Shown here piece by piece: positions 54,364 to 63,406 of a stretch of 64,000 bases of DNA (its first letter is position 1; each line of letters begins with the position of its first letter). Under the pieces are notes generated by a model. That model did no database searches, was not told the DNA's origin, and saw only the letters and a program-made list of their open reading frames with translations. Source of the DNA: VRUE01 sp963697805. Its GTDB lineage: Bacteria > Actinomycetota > Thermoleophilia > Solirubrobacterales > 70-9. The DNA lies in contig CAVOPB010000002.1 of the NCBI GenBank assembly GCA_963697805.1, positions 496,001-560,000 on the forward strand, given 5' to 3'. The translations under genes were made by a program, and so were the position numbers.

Positions 54364-55965
54364 TCACCCCGTGCGGATCAGCTTCAGCGACCTGGTGCGG
54401 GTATTGGTCGTGCCGTCGCTGGGGGTGAAGGCGACCTTGACCGACACGTGGGCTGCTCCCTTGGACTTCAGCTGGCGGGCGAGCTTCGACTTGGGAACGA
54501 TCTTGAGGGCAAACGTGCCCGCCCGTTTCGCATCCAGGGAGGATTTCTTGACCTTCTTCCCGGTCAGCACGAGCCGGCCGGGTCCAGGCACCTCCACCTG
54601 GAGCTTCGCCGTCCCCTTGCGCTTGTTGCGCTTCAACTTGCCGAACTTGAAGGCGTTGGAGGGGGATGTGGGGGCGGTGGCGGCGGGCACGGGAGTCGGC
54701 AGCTCGTAGGCCCCGCGGTCGATCACGGCCGAGCCGTCGCCGTTGCCGTCCACCACCCTGGGGCTCCCATCGAGGTCGGTGCTGGTCAGCGCGTCTCCTT
54801 CGGAGCCGGTGTCGACGGCGACCGAGCCCGGCAGCAGATGCCAGTCCGCCCCGGAGGCGAAGAGGGCGGATGGCGGAGCAAAGACATTGCGTCCCCCCGC
54901 CCCGCATTCGATCTCGCCTTTCGGCCCGTTCTCCTCCTGAAGTGGGACGACGCTCTCCTTGCATGTGACCGTCTGCGAGGCCGAGCCTTCGACCTCCTGC
55001 TTCTCCACCGCCACCGAGTTGATCAGGGTGATGCTTGCCGTTCCTTCGGTTTCGGCCCGAGCCTTCGCGGCGACTCCGCTGTGGTCGTCGACCTTCGGCT
55101 CGCCGACGTCGATCGTGTCATTCGACAACGTCACCAGGTTGACGTCGCCGAAGTTGGCGTACGCTTCGACGCCGATCGACCCTCCGGTGAGCAGCGACGA
55201 ATCGATTTCCACGTCCGGCGAGCGGATGGTCGCCACGGTCCCACCGGCGGTTTCAAACCGGGATCGCACCACCTGGGTTGTTTCGGCGAACCCGAACTCG
55301 GTGTCGAGAGCCTGGCCTTGGGCGGTGCGGACATCGGAGTCGGCAACCGTCGCCCCCGGCCCGAAGATCGCGATTCCCCAGTAGTCGCCGATATGCCGCA
55401 CGCGGGCGTTGAGGATCTTGGCTTCGGGTGTTTTCGCGGCGACCTCGATGGCACCGGTATTGATGCCGCCCGCGCTCTCGACGTGGACGTCGCGAGCGGT
55501 GGCCGCCGGGCCACCCAGCTCGATGCCGGCGGTGTTGACGAAGCCCGCCGGCACCTCGACCCGGAGGGATTCGATCAACACGCCGGAGGCGACGCTGATC
55601 GCCACCTCATCACCTTTGTTCGTTTCCGGCGAGCGGACCGTTGTCGCTTCGTGTGGCGTGGCCTCCTGGTCGGGCCCGCGGCCGGCGCCGTGCAGGGTCA
55701 GGCCGGCGTCGTTGGCGTCGTTGATCACCACCCGTTCCTCGTAGAGGCCGGGCCCGACCTCGATCCGGTCGCCGGTCCCGCCGGCGGCACGGGCGCTCGT
55801 CAGCGCCTGCGAGATCGTCGCGCAGGGTGCGCCTTCGCTGCATTCCGTCCCGGACCCTGACTTGCTGACGAAGAAGGTGTCCGCCTGCGCGGCGACCGGA
55901 GTCGCCCAAATGAGGAAGAGGCCGAGCGCGGTGGCGAGAGCGCGGCGTGGTTCCGGCAGGCTCAT
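54364..55965 (-). CDS. Secreted right-handed beta-helix protein with recurrent C-terminal beta domain
   Basis: A 533-aa protein. Signal peptide LATALGLFLIWATPVAAQA; mature start TFFVSKSGSGTECSEGAPCA; beta-helix coils over about 35-400 ending LDGSPRVVDGNGDGSAVIDR. The C-terminal domain SNAFKFGKLKRNKRKGTAKL... is shared with the proteins at 24844, 55962 and 60347. ATG 55965 overlaps the upstream gene's stop (ATGA), making it the third gene of a coupled operon with the DUF4214 and Hcp-like genes. No catalytic residues are evident; surface display is likely. Confidence 0.84.
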   Translation of the reverse strand: MSLPEPRRALATALGLFLIWATPVAAQADTFFVSKSGSGTECSEGAPCATISQALTSARAAGGTGDRIEVGPGLYEERVVINDANDAGLTLHGAGRGPDQEATPHEATTVRSPETNKGDEVAISVASGVLIESLRVEVPAGFVNTAGIELGGPAATARDVHVESAGGINTGAIEVAAKTPEAKILNARVRHIGDYWGIAIFGPGATVADSDVRTAQGQALDTEFGFAETTQVVRSRFETAGGTVATIRSPDVEIDSSLLTGGSIGVEAYANFGDVNLVTLSNDTIDVGEPKVDDHSGVAAKARAETEGTASITLINSVAVEKQEVEGSASQTVTCKESVVPLQEENGPKGEIECGAGGRNVFAPPSALFASGADWHLLPGSVAVDTGSEGDALTSTDLDGSPRVVDGNGDGSAVIDRGAYELPTPVPAATAPTSPSNAFKFGKLKRNKRKGTAKLQVEVPGPGRLVLTGKKVKKSSLDAKRAGTFALKIVPKSKLARQLKSKGAAHVSVKVAFTPSDGTTNTRTRSLKLIRTG

Positions 55966-57338
55966 CTTGAGGGGGCTGCCCCGGGGCCGGAGGCAGCCGC
56001 AGAGGCCGCCCCCATCTCCGCCAGCCTGATCGGTCGGATCTCGGTGACGGAGGGCCCGCCGATCGGGGTGAAGGTGAGCCTGAGTCCGACCCTGGCCCTG
56101 CCGGTGCGGTCGAGCCCGCGCTTCGCCCGTCCCTTTGCTCGGACCAGGAGCTTCACGGTACGAGCGGAGTCGACCGTGGTGGAGACGGCGGAGGCTTGGG
56201 CACCGGACCCGCTGATCAGGCGCAGCGCGATCGATTTGCCCCCGGCGCGGAGGGTGCCGGCGGCCGGCAGGCTAACGGAGGCGACCGCGGTTCCGTGGCG
56301 GTGATCGAACTTCACGGTCGTCACCTGGAGGCCGACGACGCCGGGTCTGGCCGTTGGCGCGGTCAGGGCGATCGGGCCGGCGGCGACACTGGCGGCCGTT
56401 GCGACCGACAGGCTCACGCCACGATCGTCGGAGAGCGCGACCGCCACCGCGAAGCTGCCTGCCTTCCCGTAGATATGGCCGCCGCTGACCTCTCCGCCCG
56501 ATGACACCCCCGGTGAGCTAGTGCCGTCGCCCCAGTCGATCGTCGCCGTCCAATGGGGATCACGCTGGAAGTACTCCTGAGAGCCGATGAGCGCGGCGGC
56601 CAGGTCCTCGTCGCTGGCGCCCGCGCCGAGCTGATTCACCCAGAGGATCTGCTCTGCGGCAGCGGCGGCCCGGTGGAGGAACCGTTGATAGAGACCGGTG
56701 ACCAGGTCGGAGCGGAACTCGTAGCCTTCGAGCAGCGATTTAGCCATCTGTTCGCGGGTCCCGCCGCCGCCGGTGAGGAACGTGTTCCAGTAGCTCTGTT
56801 CGGTGGCCGACGGCGAGCGACCGAGAAGGTCGCCGTAGGCCTTCGAGATGAAGTTGGCGTTGCTGCCGCCCGCCTGATTTGCGAAGTACTCGCTCGAGCC
56901 GATGAGCCCGGCGACCACGTCCTCATCGCTGGCGCCCGCACCTAGCTGGCTCAACCAGAAGCTCTGGTCGGAAGGAGTGGGCACCCGACGCAGGAACTGG
57001 AGGTGGAGGGCGCCGATCAGTCGAGCGCGGTACTCGTTGCCTGCGAGGAGCGTCTCCGCCAACGCTTCCCGGGACGACCCCCCGCCCAGGCTCGACCGCC
57101 AGGCCGACTCCTCGCTGGGCGAGGCGGCGCGTCCGAGCTCATCCCTGTAGACGCCGGCGATGAACGCCCCCTGCGGATCGATCCTCGCGACCACGCCGGT
57201 GCAAACCGATCCGGCGACGCAGTGCAGTGCATCGCCCCCGTTCGCCGCCGCTCCGAGGGCGGAGGCGGGGAGGATGAGGAGGATCGACGCGAGCGTAAGG
57301 CCCCCCAGGAGCCCGATTGCCCGCCGAGGCTCCGGCAT
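55962..57338 (-). CDS. Secreted DUF4214/PKD protein with recurrent C-terminal beta domain
   Basis: 458 aa from ATG 57338, overlapping the Hcp-like stop (ATGA); longer frames are antisense-like. The signal peptide is IGLLGGLTLASILLILPASA. Residues about 55-255 contain tandem DUF4214 units (FIAGVYRDELGRAASPSEES; FISKAYGDLLGRSPSATEQS; LYQRFLHRAAAAAEQILWVN). DUF4214 occurs in S-layer-like and secreted enzymes. A PKD-like domain follows (WTATIDWGDGTSSPG), then the C-terminal domain (VGLQVTTVKFDHRHGTAVAS to VGLRLTFTPIGGPSVTEIRP). It is the middle gene of the operon. Confidence 0.85.
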   Translation of the reverse strand: MPEPRRAIGLLGGLTLASILLILPASALGAAANGGDALHCVAGSVCTGVVARIDPQGAFIAGVYRDELGRAASPSEESAWRSSLGGGSSREALAETLLAGNEYRARLIGALHLQFLRRVPTPSDQSFWLSQLGAGASDEDVVAGLIGSSEYFANQAGGSNANFISKAYGDLLGRSPSATEQSYWNTFLTGGGGTREQMAKSLLEGYEFRSDLVTGLYQRFLHRAAAAAEQILWVNQLGAGASDEDLAAALIGSQEYFQRDPHWTATIDWGDGTSSPGVSSGGEVSGGHIYGKAGSFAVAVALSDDRGVSLSVATAASVAAGPIALTAPTARPGVVGLQVTTVKFDHRHGTAVASVSLPAAGTLRAGGKSIALRLISGSGAQASAVSTTVDSARTVKLLVRAKGRAKRGLDRTGRARVGLRLTFTPIGGPSVTEIRPIRLAEMGAASAAASGPGAAPSR

Positions 57339-58660
57339 CAGGGTATGGGCACGGCGCAGGCCGCCGAGCTTGCTGCTGCGTAACCGCCGCCCTCGCCGAT
57401 GCCGGCGACGACGTTCCAGCTGTAGGGGTTCCCGTTCTGGCTGCGGTCGAAGTTCTCGCCGAAGGTCCCGGTCGCGGTGGTCGTGACCGAGTCGACGATC
57501 GGCGCGGGAAGCGGCGGCGGCCCGTTCACCGGGGTGTAGGTCAGGCTGACCGTGGCCCCACCGCGCGCCGGGGAGAGGGTCCCGCTCACCGTGATCACCG
57601 TCGGGGTGCCGACGACGGGTTTGGAGCATTCGGTGATCAGCAGCGATTGAGGCGCAAGTGTGGGACCGGGTGGCTGCGGGCCGGGTTCGGACGCCGTGAT
57701 GTCGGGTATCGCGGCGTAGATTTTCGCCGGAGCGTCGAGCACTTCATGCTCGACGATCGCCTTGCCAAGGCCTCGGACGACGATGATCGAGCCGAGGGTC
57801 GCGTGCGAGTGGCCCTTCAGCCATTTCTGTAGGGGCGAGGGCACCGGCAGCTGCAGCACGCGCACGCTGCCGTCCCCCATCGAGAATTTCCCGGCACCCC
57901 CGATCCCGATTTTGACCCCTCCGGTGAACGCCGTCCCGTCGCGGTTGAATTTGACCTTGCCGCCGTTCAGGCCGACCCGGGTCGGACCGGTGTAGGAGCA
58001 TTTCGACAGCGCCTGTGGGCAGGCCGCGTTCGGGAGCGATACGTCGAAGATCCCCCGGCAGCGTGTGGTGAGGCAATCGAGGCGGGCGGTCAGCTTCGAT
58101 GCCGAGCGGTTGATGCCGACCAGCGTCGACTCGACCGGAGGGGAGGGGGTACCGGTGCAGTTTGCGCCCTGCCCGTAGTGGAAGCTGACCTTCGCGTATG
58201 CGAACGAGACCGTTTCCTCGGGGATCGATGAGCCGAGGCCGGATTGGGCCCGGTAGGAGATCGGGTAGGCGTCGGTCATGCAGATCGCCTCGTAGGTGCC
58301 GCCGCTCTTCGAGAGGTGAAGACTGCCTTCTTTGTAATGCATCCCGGAGAGGACGGCCTGACGCAGAGCCGCGCTGCTTTCGTCGACCTTCTTGGTGATC
58401 GCGAGCACCGAGGCTGAGCTCGGTGCTCCCCGCCCGCCGGAGCCGTAGGCAGCGCCGGTGGGGTGTTTGACGATGTCGGAGCTGAACGCGAGGAGAGACG
58501 GAACCTGGATGGCGGGCACGCTGCCGCTGGTCAGTTCGAACGGCCCGATCGCGTAAGAGGCGTCGGCCCCCGCGGCCGTCACGAGCATTGCGATCAGAAC
58601 GATCGCCGCCAGGGTCGAGCCAAGCAGAACCCGATGTCTTGCTTGCCGGTTGCGGCGCAC
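57338..58660 (-). CDS. Secreted protein with Hcp-like (type VI secretion tube) domain
   Basis: A 440-aa protein. A signal/membrane segment (LLGSTLAAIVLIAMLVTAAG) is followed at about 47-163 by an Hcp-like pattern: SVLAITKKVDESSAALRQAV, LSGMHYKEGSLHLSKSGG, then IPEETVSFAYAKVSFHYG. This matches the order 'K-K-D-S-P-L...G-H...E-SF-K-Y' of Hcp/DUF796 proteins. A Cys-rich beta region and an Ig-like C-terminal domain follow (PTVITVSGTLSPARGGATVS). No T6SS sheath, baseplate or ATPase genes are in the window, so a role as a T6SS tube is not supported; exported Hcp-fold proteins without T6SS occur in Gram-positives. It is the first gene of the three-gene coupled operon. Confidence 0.75.
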   Translation of the reverse strand: MRRNRQARHRVLLGSTLAAIVLIAMLVTAAGADASYAIGPFELTSGSVPAIQVPSLLAFSSDIVKHPTGAAYGSGGRGAPSSASVLAITKKVDESSAALRQAVLSGMHYKEGSLHLSKSGGTYEAICMTDAYPISYRAQSGLGSSIPEETVSFAYAKVSFHYGQGANCTGTPSPPVESTLVGINRSASKLTARLDCLTTRCRGIFDVSLPNAACPQALSKCSYTGPTRVGLNGGKVKFNRDGTAFTGGVKIGIGGAGKFSMGDGSVRVLQLPVPSPLQKWLKGHSHATLGSIIVVRGLGKAIVEHEVLDAPAKIYAAIPDITASEPGPQPPGPTLAPQSLLITECSKPVVGTPTVITVSGTLSPARGGATVSLTYTPVNGPPPLPAPIVDSVTTTATGTFGENFDRSQNGNPYSWNVVAGIGEGGGYAAASSAACAVPIP

Positions 58661-58718
58661 AGCGAATTCAAGATAGCGCCGGCGGAGCCACCGGTAGACA
58701 AATATTTAGGAAGGCGAC

Positions 58719-59435
58719 TCAGCCCCAGGAGGGCTCGGAACCAGGACGGAAGCTGGTAGTCAGGATCCGCATCCCCCGCGGCCGGGTGACGGTGAAGAGG
58801 ACGACGTCAGCGACCTCCTCGGCGCTCATCATCGACTCCAGCCCGGGGTCGTCCGCCTCGCGGCCGGTCCCGATCGCGAACTCGGTGTTGACGCCGCCGG
58901 GGCAGACGCAGGACGCTCGCACGCCCTTCTCCCGCAGCTCGTGGTCGAGCGAGCGGGTGAACCCGAGCTGGCCGAACTTCGAGGCGTTGTAGACGGACTC
59001 CCCGGGGAAGGCACGGAGGCCGGCGACGCTCGCGATCGAGACGAAGTCGCCGGCGCCGGACTCGATCAGGTGGGGGAGGGTCGCGGCGGCGGTGTACAGC
59101 GTGCCCTTGAGGTTGACGTCGATCATCGCCTCGACCTGTTCGGGGTCGAGCTCGAGGAACGCCCCGTAAGACCCGACGCCGGCGTTGGCGATCGCGATGT
59201 CGAGCCGGCCCAGCCGTCCGACGAGCTCCGCGGTCGCCTCGGAGACCGCGGCACGATCGCGGACGTCGCAGGCCAGCCCCAGCCCCCGCTCGAGCCCGAG
59301 GTCGTCGCCGCGGCGCGAGAGGAGGCCGACCGCGGCACCCGCGTCATGGAGGCTGCGCGCGATTGCGGCGCCGATCCCGGCGCTGGCGCCGGTGACCAAA
59401 GCGACCTTGCCCTCGAGCTCCATCGCGTCGGTCAT
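58719..59435 (-). CDS. Short-chain dehydrogenase/reductase (classical SDR)
   Basis: 238 aa from ATG 59435. NAD(P)-binding TGASAGIGAAIARSL, NAG motif IAIANAGVGSYG, catalytic Ser in FVSIASVAGLRAF and YNASK (Tyr/Lys), then CPGGVNTEFAIG. The Arg-Arg after the first strand (LLSRRGDDLG) suggests NADP preference. The upstream open frame is antisense-like. It lies 14 nt downstream of the CPBP gene on the same strand, so the two are probably co-transcribed. The substrate is unknown. Confidence 0.92.
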   Translation of the reverse strand: MTDAMELEGKVALVTGASAGIGAAIARSLHDAGAAVGLLSRRGDDLGLERGLGLACDVRDRAAVSEATAELVGRLGRLDIAIANAGVGSYGAFLELDPEQVEAMIDVNLKGTLYTAAATLPHLIESGAGDFVSIASVAGLRAFPGESVYNASKFGQLGFTRSLDHELREKGVRASCVCPGGVNTEFAIGTGREADDPGLESMMSAEEVADVVLFTVTRPRGMRILTTSFRPGSEPSWG

Positions 59436-59449
59436 ACCCGGATTGTCCC

Positions 59450-60181
59450 TCACCTGATCGCCAGGACGAGGACGATCGCGATCAGGCCGACGCTCTGGGT
59501 CGAGTGGACGAGGATCCCCATCCAGGCGCTCTCGAACCGCCGCGACGGGTAGGAGATGGCAAAGACGTTGATCAGCGCCGTCGGGATGACCCAGGGCGTG
59601 TGCAGGTGGTAGCAGGCGAAAAGCGCCCCATTGGCGACCCAGTCGTATCGGCCGAAGACGCCCCGCATCCGCGGCAGCAGGAGCCCTCGGAAGAGCAGCT
59701 CCTCGCCGAGCACGGTGTTGAACGCGGCGAAGACGACGATCACCGCGAGCCATCCCCAGGCGCCGCTGAAGAAGCTTTCGCCGGCGTCGGTGCCGAGGAA
59801 CTCGGCAAGGCCCCGTGGCGATGGGGCCGGGATACCCGGTGCGACGAACCCGATCCCGAAGAGCGCCATGAAGGGGAGCACCCACAGCCAGACCCGCCCG
59901 CCGACCCGTTTCGTCGCCGGGTCCCGCGGCGCTCGCAGCCAGAGCGCGTCGCGCAGGCGCGGCCAGGAGAGCGCCCCGAGCTCGCGCCGGACGAGGATCA
60001 TCACCAGCACGAACTGCCAGATCAACCCCAGGGTGATGGACAGCAGCAGCGCCCCGACCAGAGGCTCCCCGCCGCCGAGCCGATCGGCGAGCCGCGGAGC
60101 GAGGGCCCAGGAGAGAACGCCCATCGGAATTGCCGCCGCGGCCCACACCCCGAGGATCTGTGGGAGCGAGTACTGCCTCAC
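59450..60181 (-). CDS. CPBP family intramembrane metalloprotease (CAAX protease/Abi)
   Basis: 243 aa from GTG 60181 with about seven hydrophobic segments. Motif 1 is GEELLFRGLLLPRM (Glu-Glu and Arg), motif 2 is FACYHLHTPW (His) and motif 3 is ILVHSTQSVG (His). The family includes Rce1-like proteases and bacteriocin-immunity proteins; the bacterial substrate is not predictable. The GTG is the only start before an in-frame stop. It is followed closely by the SDR gene. Confidence 0.9.
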   Translation of the reverse strand: MRQYSLPQILGVWAAAAIPMGVLSWALAPRLADRLGGGEPLVGALLLSITLGLIWQFVLVMILVRRELGALSWPRLRDALWLRAPRDPATKRVGGRVWLWVLPFMALFGIGFVAPGIPAPSPRGLAEFLGTDAGESFFSGAWGWLAVIVVFAAFNTVLGEELLFRGLLLPRMRGVFGRYDWVANGALFACYHLHTPWVIPTALINVFAISYPSRRFESAWMGILVHSTQSVGLIAIVLVLAIR

Positions 60182-60346
60182 CGCCGCATGACGATCGGGT
60201 TGGCCAGGCTCGGTCAGAAGTCCAATCTCCCTCGGTCCGCTCGAAACTCTACGAAACGTCGGGTCGTCCGCCGCTAGGCCGAGACGGCCTCGAGATCGGC
60301 ACCGACCAGGGCCCCCGCATATTCGAGGAGGATCCGCCGCGCCGCC

Positions 60347-62131
60347 CTAGTGGCGCCTTTTGTGAGCCCCGTGTTTCTTGTGCTTCTTCTTCTTCTTGTG
60401 CTTGCGGACGAGCTTCGCACTGCGGGTCGCGGTCGCCGCCGCGATACCGGTCGGCGTGTAGGTGACTTCTATTTTCACCTTGCGCTTGCCCTTTTTTCGC
60501 AGCCCCTTCTTGGCTTTCCCGGTGGCGGCGACTTTGATTTTGACCTGGGCCTGACCGGTGATCGCGACCGTCTGCGATTTGAGGCCTTTGCCATGGAGCG
60601 TCAGGCTGCCCACCGAGGGCTGGGGGAGGGCGACAGTGAGGGTCGCGGTGCCGTTCTTCTTGTTCTTCTTCAGCTTCCCCAGCGCCAGCGCGTTCGAGGG
60701 CTGGAGCTCGACCGCGCCGATGTCAGAGCCGTTCGCGCCCGCCGCCGCGGAATTTGGAATCGTCGGGAAGTCGATCGGGCGGGTCACTCCGCGAGCGTCG
60801 GGGCCGACGGCCGATCCCTGGTCGACGGCCGGGCTGCTGAAGGCGGGAGCCATGGTCGGCGCGGGCCCTCCGTTGTTCTGGAGCGGCCCGAGCTGGGGGT
60901 CCGTGCTCACCTTGTCTCCGGCGGCGCCGAATCCGCACTCGTTCGCGCTCTCGATGTTGAATCCCTGCGATTCGAGTTTCTCGCCGCAGTTCGCGGCGCC
61001 CGCGGGTCCCGATCCGCCGCTGACGATCGAGTTTGCGACCTTGACGCCGGGGTCACCTTCGACGTCGCCGCCTTCGGCGACGCCATTCGGGCCGGCCTCG
61101 ACCGAATTGCCTGCCACGGTGGAGCCGCCCAGCGTCAGGCCTGCGCCGCCATCCAATTCGACGAGGAGACCGCCGCCTTCCGCGACTCCGCCGTTGCCGC
61201 CTGAGCCGCCCGACGCCCGGGCGCTGTTGGCGGCAATCGTGAGGTTGCTGAGCAACACCGAGGGCACTTCTGACACGACAAGGAGACCGCCGCCTTCCGC
61301 GACTCCGCCGTTGCCGTTGCCGTCGCCGCCGCTCACGTCGGCGGAATTTCCGCTGAAGGTGCTGGCCGTGACACCGCCGGTCGCGCCGGTTTGGAATTCC
61401 ACCGCGGCGCCTCCGCCTTCCGCGACCCCTCCGTTGCCGCCGCCGGGCCCGCCGCGAGCGTCGGCGACATTGCCGGAGACGTCGGAGTTGCGGATCGTGA
61501 CCGAGGTCCCTTCGAAGAACCCGATTCCTCCGCCTTCGACGACCCCGCCGTTTCCGCCTCCTCCGGCGCCGTTGGCGAGGACGGCGTTGCCGGTCACGCT
61601 GACGCCGTCGAGCAGCAGCGCCCCATCTTCGCTGTAGACGCCTCCGCCTTCCGCGACGCCGCCGTTTCCGCCGCTGCCGCTGCCGCTGACGTCGACCCGA
61701 TTGTTCGTGACGACCGCGTTCAGAAGGGTCAGGTTTCCTTCCTCGTTGCGGATGCCGGCGCCCTCCTCGACGCCACTGGGGGTGACGAGGCTCCCGTCGC
61801 GGATCGTGACGCCGCTGATCGTGATGTTGTTTCCGGCGCCGCCGACGTCGAAGACGCGGAATGGCCCGCCGGAGCGGATGATCGTGTCGGCCGCCGCGTG
61901 GCCGGCGATCGTCAGGCTCTTTTCGATCGTCAGGTCGTCGCTGGTGAGCGTGTATGTGCCGGCCGGGACGACGATCGTTTCGCCCGGCGGCGCGTCGGCG
62001 ATCGCCTGTCGGATCGAGCCCGGGCCGGAGTCATTCGTGTTCGAGACTGTGATCGCCCCTGAGGCGGTGGCCGCGGGAACCAGGGCGATTACGGCTGCTA
62101 GCGCAAATGCATGCAGCGTCCGTGCGTGCAC
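60347..62131 (-). CDS. Secreted beta-helix protein with GGNGGVAEGGG loops and recurrent C-terminal domain
   Basis: A 594-aa protein. Signal peptide FALAAVIALVPAATASGA. Residues about 27-110 open as a polymorphic beta-helix (NDSGPGSIRQAIADAPPGET). Between about 150 and 370 the Gly-rich motif GGNGGVAEGGG recurs at about 40-50-residue intervals (five close copies plus a shorter one, GPNGVAEGG). A choice-of-anchor type end follows (GSDIGAVELQPSNALALGKL) and leads into the C-terminal domain (NKKNGTATLTVALPQPSVGS) and a His/Lys tail. A surface role is likely. It is divergent from the beta-helix gene at 62248 (116-bp gap). Confidence 0.85.
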   Translation of the reverse strand: MHARTLHAFALAAVIALVPAATASGAITVSNTNDSGPGSIRQAIADAPPGETIVVPAGTYTLTSDDLTIEKSLTIAGHAAADTIIRSGGPFRVFDVGGAGNNITISGVTIRDGSLVTPSGVEEGAGIRNEEGNLTLLNAVVTNNRVDVSGSGSGGNGGVAEGGGVYSEDGALLLDGVSVTGNAVLANGAGGGGNGGVVEGGGIGFFEGTSVTIRNSDVSGNVADARGGPGGGNGGVAEGGGAAVEFQTGATGGVTASTFSGNSADVSGGDGNGNGGVAEGGGLLVVSEVPSVLLSNLTIAANSARASGGSGGNGGVAEGGGLLVELDGGAGLTLGGSTVAGNSVEAGPNGVAEGGDVEGDPGVKVANSIVSGGSGPAGAANCGEKLESQGFNIESANECGFGAAGDKVSTDPQLGPLQNNGGPAPTMAPAFSSPAVDQGSAVGPDARGVTRPIDFPTIPNSAAAGANGSDIGAVELQPSNALALGKLKKNKKNGTATLTVALPQPSVGSLTLHGKGLKSQTVAITGQAQVKIKVAATGKAKKGLRKKGKRKVKIEVTYTPTGIAAATATRSAKLVRKHKKKKKHKKHGAHKRRH

Positions 62132-62190
62132 AGGCCCGTTCTATCACCGGTTCGGACACCGGACCAGCCCAATATTGGAAGTTCCGGCGG

Positions 62191-62219
62191 TTGTCTCCTG
62201 GCCGGTTTGGGCGTAGTGT
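62191..62219 (+). promoter_or_regulatory. Probable promoter of the 62248 beta-helix gene
   Basis: -35 TTGTCT (62191-62196), 17-nt spacer, -10 TAGTGT (62214-62219), then SD AGGAGG (62239-62244) and ATG 62248. Spacing is ideal and the hexamers are 4/6 matches each. Confidence 0.5.
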
Positions 62220-62247
62220 CGATTAGTAGCTCGAGCCAGGAGGACTG

Positions 62248-63399
62248 ATGCGATCCGGAATGAAGCTGGCGTTTTGTGTCATGGCGATCGTCTTGTTGTC
62301 GGTGCCTGCGGCCGCCTCGGCGAAGGTGATCAAGGTCAAGCCCGGGCAATCGATCCAGGCCGCCGTCGACCGGGCGCACCCCGGCGACACGGTCCAGATC
62401 GCACCGGGCACCTACACCGAGCCAGGCACCGCCTGTCCGCCGAGACCATCCCGGACCTGTGCCGTCTCCGTGACCGAGGATGACATCGGCATCGTCGGGC
62501 AGGGGGGCCACGGCAAGAAGGTGGTTCTCCAAGCCGGAGTCGATCAGCAGGAGGGCATCGCCGTCGGCCGCGAAGTCAGCGGCGCCGACTGCCTCGAAGA
62601 CCCGAGCCTCCGAGTCCACGGCTCCCTGATCAGGGGGATCACCGTCCGTGGGTTCGAGGACGACGGGGTACTGCTGTCGTGCGTCGATGACTGGCGCATC
62701 ACCGAGGTCGCGGCGATCGACAACGAGGAGTACGGAATCTTCCCGTCGCATGTCTTCGACGGGCGGCTCGACCACTCATTCGCCTCGGGCGCCAACGACA
62801 CCGGCCACTACATCGGCCAGTCGTTCGACTCGCGGGTCGACCACAACGTTGCGACCGACAACGTCAGCGGCTTCGAGCTCGAGAACAGCATCGGGATCCG
62901 CGCCGACCACAACCTCTCGTTCGGCAACACGGGCGGGATCCTCTCCTTCGACCTTCCGTTCCTCGACGCCAAGGTCAACAGCGGCAACGTCATCGACCAC
63001 AACGTGGTGACCCACAACAACCGGCCCAACACCTGCACCGACCCCGAGGACACGGTCTGCCAGGTCCCGCCGGGGACCGGGATCCTGCTGATGGCGGTCG
63101 ACGAAAACCTCGTCAAGGCCAACCTGGTGACCGGTAACGACTCCTACGGGATTGCCGTCGCCAACATCTGCCTGGCGCAGGAACTACCGGAAGAAGTCTG
63201 CGCCGCGCTCGACATCGAGCCGAATCCGGACCACAACAGCGTCGTCTCCAATGTCGTCCTGGGGAATGGGCACAACCCGGCGCCGTCCCTGCCTCCGGTC
63301 TTCGCCCAGGATCTCGCCTGGGACGGAAGCGGAAGCGGCAACTGCTGGTCGAACAACTTCTTCGGGACCTCGTTCCCGGACCCGCTGCCGAGCTGCTGA
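62248..63399 (+). CDS. Secreted right-handed parallel beta-helix protein (NosD-like)
   Basis: 383 aa from ATG 62248 with strong SD. Signal peptide FCVMAIVLLSVPAAASA. The mature start VIKVKPGQSIQAAVDRAHPG is the usual pectate-lyase-like opening. Coils carry repeated DHN/NVVTHNN-type turns (DSRVDHNVATDNVSGFELEN; GNVIDHNVVTHNNRPNTC) as in NosD/CASH-domain proteins. Several Cys pairs are present. It lacks the basic C-terminal domain seen on the neighbours. It probably binds or modifies polysaccharide outside the cell. The SRPBCC gene follows 7 nt after its stop. Confidence 0.87.
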   Translation: MRSGMKLAFCVMAIVLLSVPAAASAKVIKVKPGQSIQAAVDRAHPGDTVQIAPGTYTEPGTACPPRPSRTCAVSVTEDDIGIVGQGGHGKKVVLQAGVDQQEGIAVGREVSGADCLEDPSLRVHGSLIRGITVRGFEDDGVLLSCVDDWRITEVAAIDNEEYGIFPSHVFDGRLDHSFASGANDTGHYIGQSFDSRVDHNVATDNVSGFELENSIGIRADHNLSFGNTGGILSFDLPFLDAKVNSGNVIDHNVVTHNNRPNTCTDPEDTVCQVPPGTGILLMAVDENLVKANLVTGNDSYGIAVANICLAQELPEEVCAALDIEPNPDHNSVVSNVVLGNGHNPAPSLPPVFAQDLAWDGSGSGNCWSNNFFGTSFPDPLPSC

Positions 63400-63406
63400 G
63401 GATCGA

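Noticed and set aside
57338..58660. A type VI secretion system
   Set aside because: Only an Hcp-like domain is present; no sheath, baseplate, VgrG or ClpV gene is in the window.
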